15,133 nt of DNA from Phycisphaerales bacterium UBA1845. Its GTDB lineage: Bacteria > Planctomycetota > Phycisphaerae > UBA1845. Below the pieces are notes generated by a model. It searched no databases, was not told where the DNA came from, and saw nothing but the letters and a program-made list of their open reading frames with translations. Below are positions 1 through 7,914 of this stretch, one piece after another (within the stretch, counting starts at the first letter, position 1; each line of letters begins with the position of its first letter). The DNA lies in the NCBI GenBank assembly GCA_002338715.1, contig DDIR01000034.1, positions 1-15,133 of the forward strand, written 5' to 3'. A program made the translations under genes and the position numbers.

Positions 1-2275
1 TGACTTGTCCACCCCCACCGCCACCACCGCCACCTCCGTCACCTGTGATGCCAATTCCTCCGGTTCCACCGACCCCAAAGAAGCCGGTCGCCCCTGAACC
101 GGTCGAACCGATCGCGCCGTTCGCACCATCCCATCCGTCCGATCCCGGGTTGCCCACGCTGCAGCGCGAGCCACCCGCACCGCCGGGCGTCACGTCGGAT
201 GAATTGCGGTGTCCGTCTTGACCATCGAATCCGAACGACTGTTCAAACGTACCCCCGCGACCTCCGTTGCCACCATGATAACCAGATGTCGCCCCCGATC
301 CGCCGGATCCTGGCGATCCGCCTGTTCCGCCGGCAATCAAATCGTCGCACGCACCGTTTCCGCCATTGCTTCCGTTTGAACCCGATCCGATTGCGTTCGC
401 GCCCCGATTACCCGTCCGACCTTGTACGTTGTTGTCACCGGATTCAATGACACAGTTTGTCACTCTCAAATCGAAGGCGTTGTTGAGTGCCACGATTCCG
501 ATGGTGTGTTGACCGGGTGCGTAATTGTCAGCCGACCGAATTTCCAATCGATCGATTCTGGTTAGCAGGGTTAAGTTGGATGCCCAGACTGCCACCGTAC
601 CGCCGAGGATCACCGGCCGCGAAGCTGTCGCGGACGAACGTGCCCAACCATTTGCCTGATCGAACCCGCCGTATAAATCGACGCCCGACGCAAGCGTAAC
701 GGTTTCAGGGTACTCACCGCCGGCGATGTAGACGTCGCGTACTGGTGTGAGTGCTTGTGCTGCAAGGATCGCGGCGCCGATCGTACGCATCGGGGATTCA
801 ATGGTGCCCAGGTTTGCATCGCTTCCGCTTGTCGATGAAACGAAGACCGGCCCGATTCGCATGCCGTCGATCCCGTCGCCGTTGGCGTCATCAAAGCTGT
901 CGTCTGGAGTATCTTCAGATTGATTGGGCGGATTGAAATGATCGCCACGGATCGCACTCGAATTGACCAGTGCGGCTGACTTGCTGGCGACCGAGGCGCA
1001 ACCGATGGTGACGACGACGTCGTAATACCCAAAGTCTGACCCGTCGATCGGGTTAATGCTGAGCATACTGCTGGTTGCACCCGTGATACCTGCGCCATTG
1101 GTCAGCGCGGAACCGTCTTTGCGCCATTGATAACCAAGCCCCGTACCCGTTGCCGACACGTTGAACTGCGCGGCACCATTGATGGATTGAATTACCAAGT
1201 CGGGATGATCGTTGATGACGGGCATATCAATCGCTGACAAGTCGCGTGTGTAAGTGACGCGCTGGGAGGATGAACCGTCGGACCCGCCATAGAAAACAAA
1301 TTCGTTATGGCCCTCATCGTAAGCAATCCCGCCACCGAAACTTGCCGGAAACTCGTCAATGGCAGACTCCGGAAGTGGCGACCAATTGGTTCCGTCAAAT
1401 TCCCAACCGTCCGAATGCACCACATCGCCAGCCGACCCTCCGTACATCACGATGCGTTGACGCTGCGGGTCCCAGGCCATGACGTGATACGCCCGAGCGG
1501 GGGGTGAGTTGGCCGTCGTGATTTTGGTCCACTGCCATGCCACATGGTCAAACTCCCACGTATCGCCAAATACGTTTCCGCTTTCATCCGCTCCGCCAAA
1601 CATCACCGTCGTATGGCGGTCGTCATCGAGGGCCATCGCGGCTGCACCTCGTGCGGGTGGTTCGGTTTGCGGAAATGGATTGATCCAGGTGTCGTTGGCA
1701 CCCCAAAGATATGTATCGTTGTGTACCGTTCCATCTTCGCCGAAGCCGCCAAACAAAAGCGTGCGTGAACCGGTTGCGAACTCCTTACTCGAAAGCGCCG
1801 CATGGCTTCGCGGAGCTGGTGGCGTCGGAAACGCTGGCGGAAATCGCTGCGTCCAATTCGATCCGTTCCAAGACCAGGTATCACCGAGTTTTCCACCGCT
1901 ACTGTTTTCGCCACCAAAGAGAATTAGATTGGTCGAGCCAGCTTCACGAACCATCGCAGTACCGCGTCGTGCGGACGGAGATGTTGCGGGAAATGCCTGC
2001 GCCCATACGCCGTTTTCATAGACCCACGTTTCGTTGACGATCGCAAAATCATCGAACCCGCCAAACAACACTGTCTTGCCGCTGGGCGAGTGATAGCTCA
2101 TGGCGTGTTCGGTTCTGCGACCCGGTTCGGAGAATTGATCGATAATCTCCCAACCTACGCAAGGGTCGGCCAACACGACTCCGCCCGTCCACCCAACGAA
2201 ACAAACTGCAAAAACGATGCAGTACGCACCAGCGCTTCTAGCGTGATCCGATAATCTCATGGCTCTTCGATTCAT
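1..2275 (-). CDS. Secreted kelch / Ig-like / beta-helix / Gly-rich surface protein (C-terminus beyond window)
   Basis: The minus frame is open from the ATG at 2275 to the left edge (758 residues), so the 3' end is missing. Residues 1-36 look like a signal peptide: basic start, hydrophobic CIVFAVCFVGW, likely cut at VLA|DP. Residues about 55-340 hold six kelch-type blades, each with a L/V-F/Y-GG strand (near 70, 119, 174, 226, 277, 327), most followed by a T-W-x-[FWY] strand, suggesting a beta-propeller. Residues 360-438 resemble an Ig-like domain (YQWRKDG ... DFGYYDVVV). An acidic linker with a calcium-loop-like DANGDGIDG lies near 463-471. Residues 475-615 start like pectin-lyase-type repeat proteins (SGSDANLGTIESPMRTI, VYIAGGEYPETVTL). 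From about 619 the chain is Gly/Ser/Asn-rich and reaches ten consecutive glycines at the edge. The role is probably cell-surface adhesion or matrix, and the ligand is unknown. Met6 (2260) is an alternative start. Confidence 0.85.
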   Translation of the reverse strand, partial: MNRRAMRLSDHARSAGAYCIVFAVCFVGWTGGVVLADPCVGWEIIDQFSEPGRRTEHAMSYHSPSGKTVLFGGFDDFAIVNETWVYENGVWAQAFPATSPSARRGTAMVREAGSTNLILFGGENSSGGKLGDTWSWNGSNWTQRFPPAFPTPPAPRSHAALSSKEFATGSRTLLFGGFGEDGTVHNDTYLWGANDTWINPFPQTEPPARGAAAMALDDDRHTTVMFGGADESGNVFGDTWEFDHVAWQWTKITTANSPPARAYHVMAWDPQRQRIVMYGGSAGDVVHSDGWEFDGTNWSPLPESAIDEFPASFGGGIAYDEGHNEFVFYGGSDGSSSQRVTYTRDLSAIDMPVINDHPDLVIQSINGAAQFNVSATGTGLGYQWRKDGSALTNGAGITGATSSMLSINPIDGSDFGYYDVVVTIGCASVASKSAALVNSSAIRGDHFNPPNQSEDTPDDSFDDANGDGIDGMRIGPVFVSSTSGSDANLGTIESPMRTIGAAILAAQALTPVRDVYIAGGEYPETVTLASGVDLYGGFDQANGWARSSATASRPVILGGTVAVWASNLTLLTRIDRLEIRSADNYAPGQHTIGIVALNNAFDLRVTNCVIESGDNNVQGRTGNRGANAIGSGSNGSNGGNGACDDLIAGGTGGSPGSGGSGATSGYHGGNGGRGGTFEQSFGFDGQDGHRNSSDVTPGGAGGSRCSVGNPGSDGWDGANGAIGSTGSGATGFFGVGGTGGIGITGDGGGGGGGGGGQV

Positions 2276-2515
2276 TGTGCGTTACCCTCTACCTGTTGCA
2301 TTTGCGAGCAGCGACATGGGCGATGGCAGTAGGCCGACGACGGCGCGAAACCACCTGCTCTACCTGTCACAAGAGAGAACGAATTCCCCCGATGGCGCGC
2401 TCCATTTGCCGACAAAAAAGTGGGGCATGTTCCAGAAATCGGAGCCTACGGGGCCAAGAATGGCCCTCTTCGTCGCATTTGGCCATCGGGCTCAAAACGA
2501 ATTGTTGAGGATTTC

Positions 2516-3088
2516 TTGAATCAAAACGAAGACATCACCCGCCTGCTTGCGGACCTCAAGACTGGTGATCGGGCTGCGGCTGAGGCACTCTTTCCGAAGG
2601 TGTATGAAGAACTTCGCCGGTTGGCGGGTGCGTACTTTCGCAATCAAGATGCCGGGCACACGTTGCAACCGACGGCATTGGTTCATGAAGCGTACGTCAA
2701 ACTCGCAAACGCCCCCGGAGTGTCCATCGAAAATCGCCAACACTTTTTTATGCTCGCGTCGCGGGTGATGCGGCAGGTGCTGGTCGATCATGCCCGCGCT
2801 CGAAACGCCGAAAAGCGCAAGAAACCCGACGAGCCAAGAACAATCATCGACGTTGTGACCGAGAAATCGACCGACCACCTCGACGTATTGGAACTTGAAA
2901 CTGCGCTAGAGAAACTCGCCCAACTCGATGAACCGAAAGCCCGCCTCGTCGAATTGCGGTTCTTCGGTGGCCTGACGTCGCAGGAGGCGGCTGACATCTT
3001 GGGCATTTCACGAACGCAAGCCGCACGCTGGTGGCGAATGATCAAGGCGTGGTTGGCGAGCGAGCTTTCGGGTGGAGATGCGTCGTGA
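2516..3088 (+). CDS. ECF-type RNA polymerase sigma factor (Acidobacteria/Planctomycetes type)
   Basis: A protein of 190 residues that directs core RNA polymerase to an alternative promoter set. Region 2 is visible from LFPKVYEELRRLAGAYFR through HTLQPTALVHEAYVKL and FFMLASRVMRQVLVDHARA. Region 4 is the helix-turn-helix in LVELRFFGGLTSQEAADILG and ISRTQAARWW. The layout matches the sigma family known from Planctomycetes and Acidobacteria (TIGR02999-like), usually encoded with Ser/Thr kinases. I chose the TTG at 2516 because GAGG (2507-2510) sits five bases upstream and the N-terminus then fits the family (LNQNEDITRLLADLKTGD). The ATG at 2420 would add 32 residues that do not look like sigma sequence. 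The stop overlaps the kinase start by four bases (GTGA, 3085-3088), so the two are translationally coupled, and the kinase is the obvious candidate regulator. The 240 bases upstream, divergent to the surface-protein gene, show no promoter I can defend. Confidence 0.9.
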   Translation: MNQNEDITRLLADLKTGDRAAAEALFPKVYEELRRLAGAYFRNQDAGHTLQPTALVHEAYVKLANAPGVSIENRQHFFMLASRVMRQVLVDHARARNAEKRKKPDEPRTIIDVVTEKSTDHLDVLELETALEKLAQLDEPKARLVELRFFGGLTSQEAADILGISRTQAARWWRMIKAWLASELSGGDAS

Positions 3089-5751
3089 CGCCGGAACAGT
3101 TCAAGCGCGTCGAGCAACTCTTTGAGGCCGTCTGCGATCTTCCCAAGAACGATCGCCAGGCACATCTCGATGCCCATTGCGCCGACGATGCGGTGGTGCG
3201 GCAGCGCGTGGAGTCGATGCTGCAAAACGATCGGTCAACGATGGCTGCTTTGGACACGCCGGCACTTGGCAATCGATTCAAACTCGACGAACTGATCGAC
3301 GACCAAAACAAGCAAGACACGTTTACGCTTCCGGAACGAATTGGCAACTACACCGTCGTCCGAAAACTCGGCGAAGGTGGGATGGGTGTGGTGCTCGAAG
3401 CCCGACAGGACGCACCGGCCCGGCATGTGGCCATCAAACTTATTCGCGAAACCATTCCGACATCCGATTCGCTGCGACGGTTTCGCCGCGAGATCGAACT
3501 GCTCGGTCAGCTTCAGCATCCAAGTATCGCTCACATCTACGAAGCCGGATCCTTTCAACTCGCCACCGGCGCAGAGCAGCCGTACTACGCGATGGAGTAC
3601 ATCGACGGTCTGCCGCTGACGCGATTTGCCGATACGAACAACCTGAGCACAACCGAACGGTTGCTCTTGATGGCGACGATCTGCGATGCTGTTTCCTTTG
3701 CCCATCAGTGCGGCATACTCCATCGCGATTTGAAGCCGGGGAATATTCTCGTCGTGGGTGAAGGGAGGGAGGCGCAAAGTCATCAAGGGACTGAGGCGCG
3801 CAGGCACGAAGGCACGGAGTTGGAAACGAAGTGCGGTTCCACTTCGTCACTTCGTCACTTCGCAACTCCGTCACTTCTCACTTCCCCCTCGGTTGGCCAA
3901 CCAAAAATCCTCGACTTCGGCCTTGGCAGATTGATGGATGACGGACAAGCCGACGCGACGCTTCAGACGCATGCCGGACGGGTGGTCGGCACGCTGGCGT
4001 ATATGAGTCCGGAACAGATCGAGGGGAACGCATCGCAGCTTGATGCCCGCGCGGATGTCTATTCGCTCGGCGTCATTCTTTACGAACTGCTGTCCGGGAA
4101 GCGCCCGCACGAGTTTGCAGGCATGTCGCTCCCCGAATCAGCCCGGCGTCTGAAAGACGTCGATGCAACTCCCTTGGCGTCGATCGATCGTGCCTTCCGA
4201 GGCGATATTTCAACGATCGTCAACAAAGCGCTCGCGAAAGACCGCCGCCAACGTTACGCATCCGCGTCCGAGCTGGCCGCCGATATTCGCCGCTACCTCA
4301 ATGACGAACCCATCCTCGCCCGACCGGCGACCGCGATCTATCAGCTGCGCAAATTTGCTCGCCGCAACAAGGCCATCGTCACCGGCGTTGCGATCGCCAT
4401 TTTTGCATTGCTCATCGCCATCGTCGTGTCATCAGGACAAGCGTTGATCGCAACTGCCGCCCGCGACGAGGCCCAGCGCGAGGCGTACAAAGCAAAAGAG
4501 ATCAATCGTTTCATGCAGGGAATCTTTTCGTCCGAAGCGTTTGACGGCAGGCTTGGTCAGGACGTGACGGCTGTCGCGCTGCTCAACGTCGCCTCCGAGC
4601 GTTTGCAAAGCGGCCACTTCGGTGACCAACCCGATGTCATTGCGGAGTTGTACATCACATTGGGCCACAGCTATCTCACGCTGGGTCGGTATGCTGACGG
4701 ACATGCCCATTTTGAGCGTGCTGAGCATCTGATTTCGGACATCCCCGAATCAGAATCGTTGTCGGCCCGTGTTCTCGAAGGCCTTGGTGCAGCATACGAA
4801 CTACAAAACAATTTTGAAGACGCCGAGAACTGCTATCGAAAAGCACGGTCGCATTGGGCCAACTCAGGTCAGTCAGAGTATCTGCCTTCGGGCGTGTGGC
4901 CGCATGGGTTGTCCAGCATCTTGTACCTGACAGGCAGATACGACGAAGCGGAGCAGGACTATCGCAAAGCCCTCGCCGTCGCCCGCAAGCAGCTTGATCC
5001 AAACGACACAAGAATCGCGCAGGCGTTGAGCGGATTGGGCGCGACGCTGGAGGCCAAGAGTCAACCGAAAGAGGCGATCGAGGCTCATCGCGAGTCTGTT
5101 GAGATCTATCGTGCGGCTCAAGGCGACAAGAGCATGCATGTGGCCAATTGTTTGAACAATCTTGGCAATGCGCAACAAGCGGACGGCGACTTCGGTGGTG
5201 CGGCGACTTCGCATCGCGAGGCCCTGGCGATTCGTCGCGCGATATTCAAAGATGATCATCCAGATGTCGCGATGAGCTTGGGTAACCTGGGGTTGGTTCT
5301 GATGAATCTCGGGGACTACAAAGCGGCTGAGAAAGCATGTCGAGAAGCACTGGTAATTCGCAAGAAAGTGCTGCCGCCTGTGCATTTCAGTACCGCAACG
5401 ACGCTGAACAACCTCGCGCTAACCTTGCGAAACATGAAGCGATACGACGAGGCGTTGGACTACTTCGATCAAGCGATCGAGATGGCTCAAGAGGCCCTGC
5501 CCGACGGTCATATCATGCCAATTGTTCTGCAAGCAAACCGTGCGTATTGTTTACTGAAAATGGACCGCCCAGAAGAAGCTGGCCCCATCATGCTCGATTG
5601 CCACGCCCAACTGACAAAATCGGTTGGCCCAAATCATCGTCGCACGCGCAAGGTTGCATCCGAACTTGCCGAACTCTACGACGAGACCAATCGTCCGGAA
5701 GAGGCGCAAGAATGGCGAAAGCGTTCAATCGACGTGCGGCTACAGCCTTGA
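3085..5751 (+). CDS. Transmembrane Ser/Thr protein kinase with C-terminal TPR domain
   Basis: 888 residues from the GTG at 3085, which has GGAG (3074-3077) upstream and overlaps the sigma-factor stop. Residues 1-80 are a short N-terminal helical segment (TPEQFKRVEQLFEAV). The Hanks-type kinase domain spans about 86-400: glycine loop GEGGMG (96-101), ATP-binding Lys118 (VAIKLIR), alpha-C Glu136, HRDLKPGN (213-220), DFG (277-279) and SPEQ in place of APE. A single membrane helix lies at about 430-450 (IVTGVAIAIFALLIAIVV). Residues 515-885 contain about nine TPR units, presumably periplasmic and ligand- or partner-binding. It probably senses a signal and controls the cognate sigma factor. Two oddities: N220 and D277 are 57 residues apart instead of about 13, because of an in-frame insertion (separate entry), and the last few codons lie at the junction with a recombinase remnant, so the native C-terminus may have been slightly different. 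Confidence 0.92.
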   Translation: MTPEQFKRVEQLFEAVCDLPKNDRQAHLDAHCADDAVVRQRVESMLQNDRSTMAALDTPALGNRFKLDELIDDQNKQDTFTLPERIGNYTVVRKLGEGGMGVVLEARQDAPARHVAIKLIRETIPTSDSLRRFRREIELLGQLQHPSIAHIYEAGSFQLATGAEQPYYAMEYIDGLPLTRFADTNNLSTTERLLLMATICDAVSFAHQCGILHRDLKPGNILVVGEGREAQSHQGTEARRHEGTELETKCGSTSSLRHFATPSLLTSPSVGQPKILDFGLGRLMDDGQADATLQTHAGRVVGTLAYMSPEQIEGNASQLDARADVYSLGVILYELLSGKRPHEFAGMSLPESARRLKDVDATPLASIDRAFRGDISTIVNKALAKDRRQRYASASELAADIRRYLNDEPILARPATAIYQLRKFARRNKAIVTGVAIAIFALLIAIVVSSGQALIATAARDEAQREAYKAKEINRFMQGIFSSEAFDGRLGQDVTAVALLNVASERLQSGHFGDQPDVIAELYITLGHSYLTLGRYADGHAHFERAEHLISDIPESESLSARVLEGLGAAYELQNNFEDAENCYRKARSHWANSGQSEYLPSGVWPHGLSSILYLTGRYDEAEQDYRKALAVARKQLDPNDTRIAQALSGLGATLEAKSQPKEAIEAHRESVEIYRAAQGDKSMHVANCLNNLGNAQQADGDFGGAATSHREALAIRRAIFKDDHPDVAMSLGNLGLVLMNLGDYKAAEKACREALVIRKKVLPPVHFSTATTLNNLALTLRNMKRYDEALDYFDQAIEMAQEALPDGHIMPIVLQANRAYCLLKMDRPEEAGPIMLDCHAQLTKSVGPNHRRTRKVASELAELYDETNRPEEAQEWRKRSIDVRLQP
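3763..3894 (+). repeat. In-frame palindromic repeat insertion inside the kinase gene
   Basis: A stretch of about 130 bp encoding low-complexity residues (SHQGTEARRHEGTE ... SSLRHFATPSLLTS) separates the kinase catalytic loop from DFG, where relatives have only about 13 residues. The DNA is an imperfect inverted repeat. ACGGAGTTG (3814-3822) pairs with CAACTCCGT (3863-3871). Inside it, ACGAAGTG (3826-3833) and CACTTCGT (3840-3847) form a perfect 8-bp stem with a six-base loop. The right arm contains direct repeats of CACTTCGT (3840-3862) and the left arm has GGCACGAA/GGCACGGA. Its length is a multiple of three and the kinase frame is kept. The edges are approximate. I infer a palindromic mobile repeat that has invaded the coding sequence, comparable in principle to the in-frame palindromic elements of Rickettsia. 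I cannot name the family. Confidence 0.7.
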
Positions 5752-6947
5752 CGACGACAAGTGCCTTGTGATCAAGCAAGAAGAGGCGCTGCCCGTCCGC
5801 AAGATATTCTCGACGTATGCGCTGGATAAGGACGGAGCGTCCGCGATCTGCAAGAAGCTCAACGACTCCGGTATTCGAAACCGCAACGGCTGCAAGTGGG
5901 GCCGACGCGTTGTACTCTACATGCTGAAGAACCCGGTTTACATTGGCAAGATTCGCTGGCGCGATGTCCAGTACGAAGGACAACACGATCCGGTCGTTTC
6001 CGACATTCTGTTCAAGAAGGCACGTGAGGTTCTCGATGAGCGGAACGAGGAGTTGAAGGGTCGTCAGTTCCACAATGGCGACGAACGCCTGCTGACTGGC
6101 ATCATCAAGTGCGCCCGCTGCAAATCGCACATGTTCGGCGGCGGGGGGCAGAAGGGCGGTCGCTACATTCCGTACTACGTCTGCTCGAAGCGGCTCAACA
6201 AGCACGAATGCAAGCAAGACTACGTCCGCGCTGAACTCCTTGAGGCTGCGATCGTCAAGGACATCAAGTCGATGTTCCGCGACGAGGAGTTCATGGCCCG
6301 CGTTTGGGCGGAAGCGAACAAGTGGCTCGGTGCGGAGAAGCCGGACATTGAGAAGGAGATTGGCCGTATTGAGACAGAGGCCACCAAGGTTCGAGTACCG
6401 ATCGATCGCTACTTCGGGGCGTTCGAGGCCGGGACGCTTAAAGCCGAATTGTGCAACCGAAAGGTGCAGGATCTCCAAGGTCACTTGGACCAGTTGGACG
6501 CAGAGAAGAGCGAGTTGGAGGCTCGGCGGGAACGCTTGAAACTACGCGCGATCGATCGCGAGATGCTGGCCAAGCTGGTTGACAACTTTGAGCAGGTCAT
6601 CGCCGATGGCCCGAACGCGCAAGAAAAAAGACCTCCTGCACCGGTTGGTGAAGAAGATTCTGATTCACGACCGTCAGACCATCGAAATCTGGTACGGGTT
6701 ACCAAACGCGCTGGGGTTCGAACACTGGAACAAGAACCTCCCCGAAAGCAACCCTTTTCGAACGTTGGCTAATTGCCAGAGTGGGCCGGGCGGGCGATTT
6801 GGCTGGTTAACAGGTAGCGGTGCCGCCCCGCAGGCTATGAGGCCACGAGGAACTATGCGGCCTCCGCACGGAATTGAACATCAACCAACAAAATCAACCC
6901 ATTCAAGGACACGGCATCAGAAAATCCAGCGAGACTCAAACTCATGA
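5735..6947 (+). pseudogene. Large serine recombinase remnant: catalytic domain missing, internal frameshift
   Basis: From about 5735 (CGYSLDDDKCLVIKQEEAL) the plus strand encodes the recombinase domain and zinc ribbon of a large serine recombinase: VLYMLKNPVYIGKIRW, then IIKCARCKSHMFGG ... YYVCSKRLNKHEC with the four zinc cysteines, then a long coiled coil to about 6620. The N-terminal resolvase domain with the catalytic serine is absent; upstream there is only kinase sequence in another frame. The frame continues to a stop at 6770-6772, but family-like sequence (DLLHRLVKKILIHDRQTIEI, WYGLPNALGFEHWNK) resumes one base later in the next frame and runs to the stop at 6945-6947. The switch falls at A6 (6624-6629), and A5 would restore the frame. 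With neither a catalytic domain nor an intact frame, it is a dead integrase or transposon gene. Bases after about 6790 show no recognisable similarity. Confidence 0.85.
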
Positions 6948-6961
6948 AATATGCGGGTTAG

Positions 6962-7102
6962 CAACTGCTCCGGTCAATGGCCTGTCGAACACGCGACGCG
7001 CTCTGGAAGGCGATGCAGTCCATGCTCGACAGAGTTACGCCGTCCGACGCGTACAACTGCTACGAACGTTGCGGATATCCAAACCGCAAATGGATGGGGT
7101 GA
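6962..7102 (+). pseudogene. C-terminal scrap of a DDE transposase (IS630-like)
   Basis: Directly after an in-frame stop (6959-6961) lies a 46-codon open stretch, QLLRSMACRTRDALWKAMQS continuing MLDRVTPSDAYNCYERCGY, ending at TGA 7100-7102. It resembles from memory the C-terminal tail of IS630-superfamily transposases in Planctomycetes (LWxAxQxxLDxVT ... HCGY). There is no start codon context, no catalytic DDE residues and no visible terminal inverted repeats, so this would be only the tail of an element. The 190 bases between the recombinase stop at 6772 and this point contain nothing else that I recognise. Family assignment from so short a piece is tentative. Confidence 0.4.
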
Positions 7103-7103
7103 A

Positions 7104-7493
7104 TCAGCAGAGACCCTGTCCTTCAGCCGAATGAATTGCTGGTCGAACCGTGAGAAATGATAGTCGGTTGCCATCGGGGTCAACGACGAGCATGTCACGG
7201 ATGTCGGGACCGAGCGAGTTTGCCGGAGCCTGTTTGACGGGAACCTTGTCGTCACGAAATTGACGATGGAGTTCATCCACATCGTCTACGTAGAAATGGA
7301 CCAGCCCACCAAAACTGCAATCGCCCGTATGCTCTGTTAGGTTTATCTCCATGCCGTCGCGAACTATGGACGCGAACACGGGGAGGCCGTCGTCGAATCG
7401 GTGCGTCCATTTCTCACGAAATCCGAGGCGTTGGTAGAACCGCAACGCAGCTGAATAAGAGCTGATGCGAAGAGCCGGGACAACGCGTTGCAT
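7104..7493 (-). CDS. VOC-superfamily protein, bleomycin-resistance/glyoxalase type
   Basis: 129 residues, the usual length for a small vicinal-oxygen-chelate protein. The two beta-alpha-beta-beta-beta modules are visible: VPALRISSYSAALRFYQRLG followed by GFREKWTHRFDDGLPVFASI, then GGLVHFYVDDVDELHRQFRD and LVVDPDGNRLSFL. The INLTEHTGDC segment is typical of bleomycin-resistance-like members, which bind a ligand rather than catalyse. Substrate cannot be deduced. The start is the ATG at 7493 with only a weak GTGAGA upstream. The preceding gene stops six bases upstream, so it is the last gene of the minus-strand operon that begins with the candidate selenoprotein. Its stop lies two bases from the end of the transposase scrap on the other strand. 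The last residues (AIHSAEGQGLC) are probably unimportant tail. Confidence 0.85.
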   Translation of the reverse strand: MQRVVPALRISSYSAALRFYQRLGFREKWTHRFDDGLPVFASIVRDGMEINLTEHTGDCSFGGLVHFYVDDVDELHRQFRDDKVPVKQAPANSLGPDIRDMLVVDPDGNRLSFLTVRPAIHSAEGQGLC

Positions 7494-7499
7494 GATATC

Positions 7500-7883
7500 T
7501 CACACCGAGTCTGAGGAGGTTAGTCGAGTAGATTCGGAAAACACGAGGGCGTATCCGTGCGGGTCCTTACACGAGAATTCACGTTTGCCATAGTCGAACG
7601 TCTCAGGCCCCCAGAGAATCTCTGTCGTTGTCTTGACCTGTCCGTATAGCTCATCGATTCCGGCAACGTTGAAGTGAATCTGTCCGGTCATCCGTGGCTG
7701 TTCGGGCCAGAGCGTTGCGTCAAAGATAATTGAGACATCACCATTATCGAGGATGCAGAAAGTCGGAGCATTTGGTGGGTCCAGCGATTCAATCCGAAAA
7801 CCGAGAACACCGGTATAGAAATCGATGGCCCGTTGAATGTCGTTTGTGCCGAGAAACGGAGTCGCTTTGTTGAAATAGGCCAT
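7500..7883 (-). CDS. VOC-superfamily (glyoxalase-fold) protein
   Basis: 127 residues starting at the ATG at 7883, chosen because AAGGAGAT lies seven bases upstream and the protein then begins MAYFNKATPFLGTNDIQRAI, as family members do. A longer reading from 7937 adds 18 unlikely residues. Two VOC modules are visible: TPFLGTNDIQRAIDFYTGVL with ILDNGDVSIIFD, then GQIHFNVAGIDELYGQVKTT and FSCKDPHGYALVFSE. These folds serve glyoxalases, dioxygenases and antibiotic- or toxicant-binding proteins; the substrate is not apparent. It follows the candidate selenoprotein stop by 31 bases and precedes the other VOC gene by six, so the three are probably cotranscribed. Whether they act in mercury or thiol stress is only suggested by position. 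Confidence 0.85.
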   Translation of the reverse strand: MAYFNKATPFLGTNDIQRAIDFYTGVLGFRIESLDPPNAPTFCILDNGDVSIIFDATLWPEQPRMTGQIHFNVAGIDELYGQVKTTTEILWGPETFDYGKREFSCKDPHGYALVFSESTRLTSSDSV

Positions 7884-7914
7884 GCGTATAATCTCCTTGG
7901 TGAAGTGCGGACCT

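Noticed and set aside
199..2021. Plus-strand and alternative minus-strand open frames across the left region
   Set aside because: They are shadows of the long minus-strand surface-protein frame, which has a signal peptide and recognisable domains throughout.
2420..2515. ATG at 2420 as the sigma-factor start
   Set aside because: The added 32 residues do not resemble sigma region sequence and there is no convincing ribosome site; the TTG at 2516 has GAGG at close spacing.
3031..3084. ATG at 3031 as the kinase start
   Set aside because: It would overlap the sigma factor by 58 bases and lacks a good Shine-Dalgarno. The GTG at 3085 has GGAG and the typical GTGA overlap.
3840..3862. CACTTCGT direct repeats as a CRISPR or VNTR array
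   Set aside because: Fewer than three short units with no spacers; they are part of a palindromic insertion.
6624..6630. A6G as a programmed -1 slippery heptamer in the recombinase
   Set aside because: The zero frame reads GAA-AAA-AGA across it, not the required AAA-AAG phase, and the needed shift is to the +1 frame. Decay or an indel is simpler.
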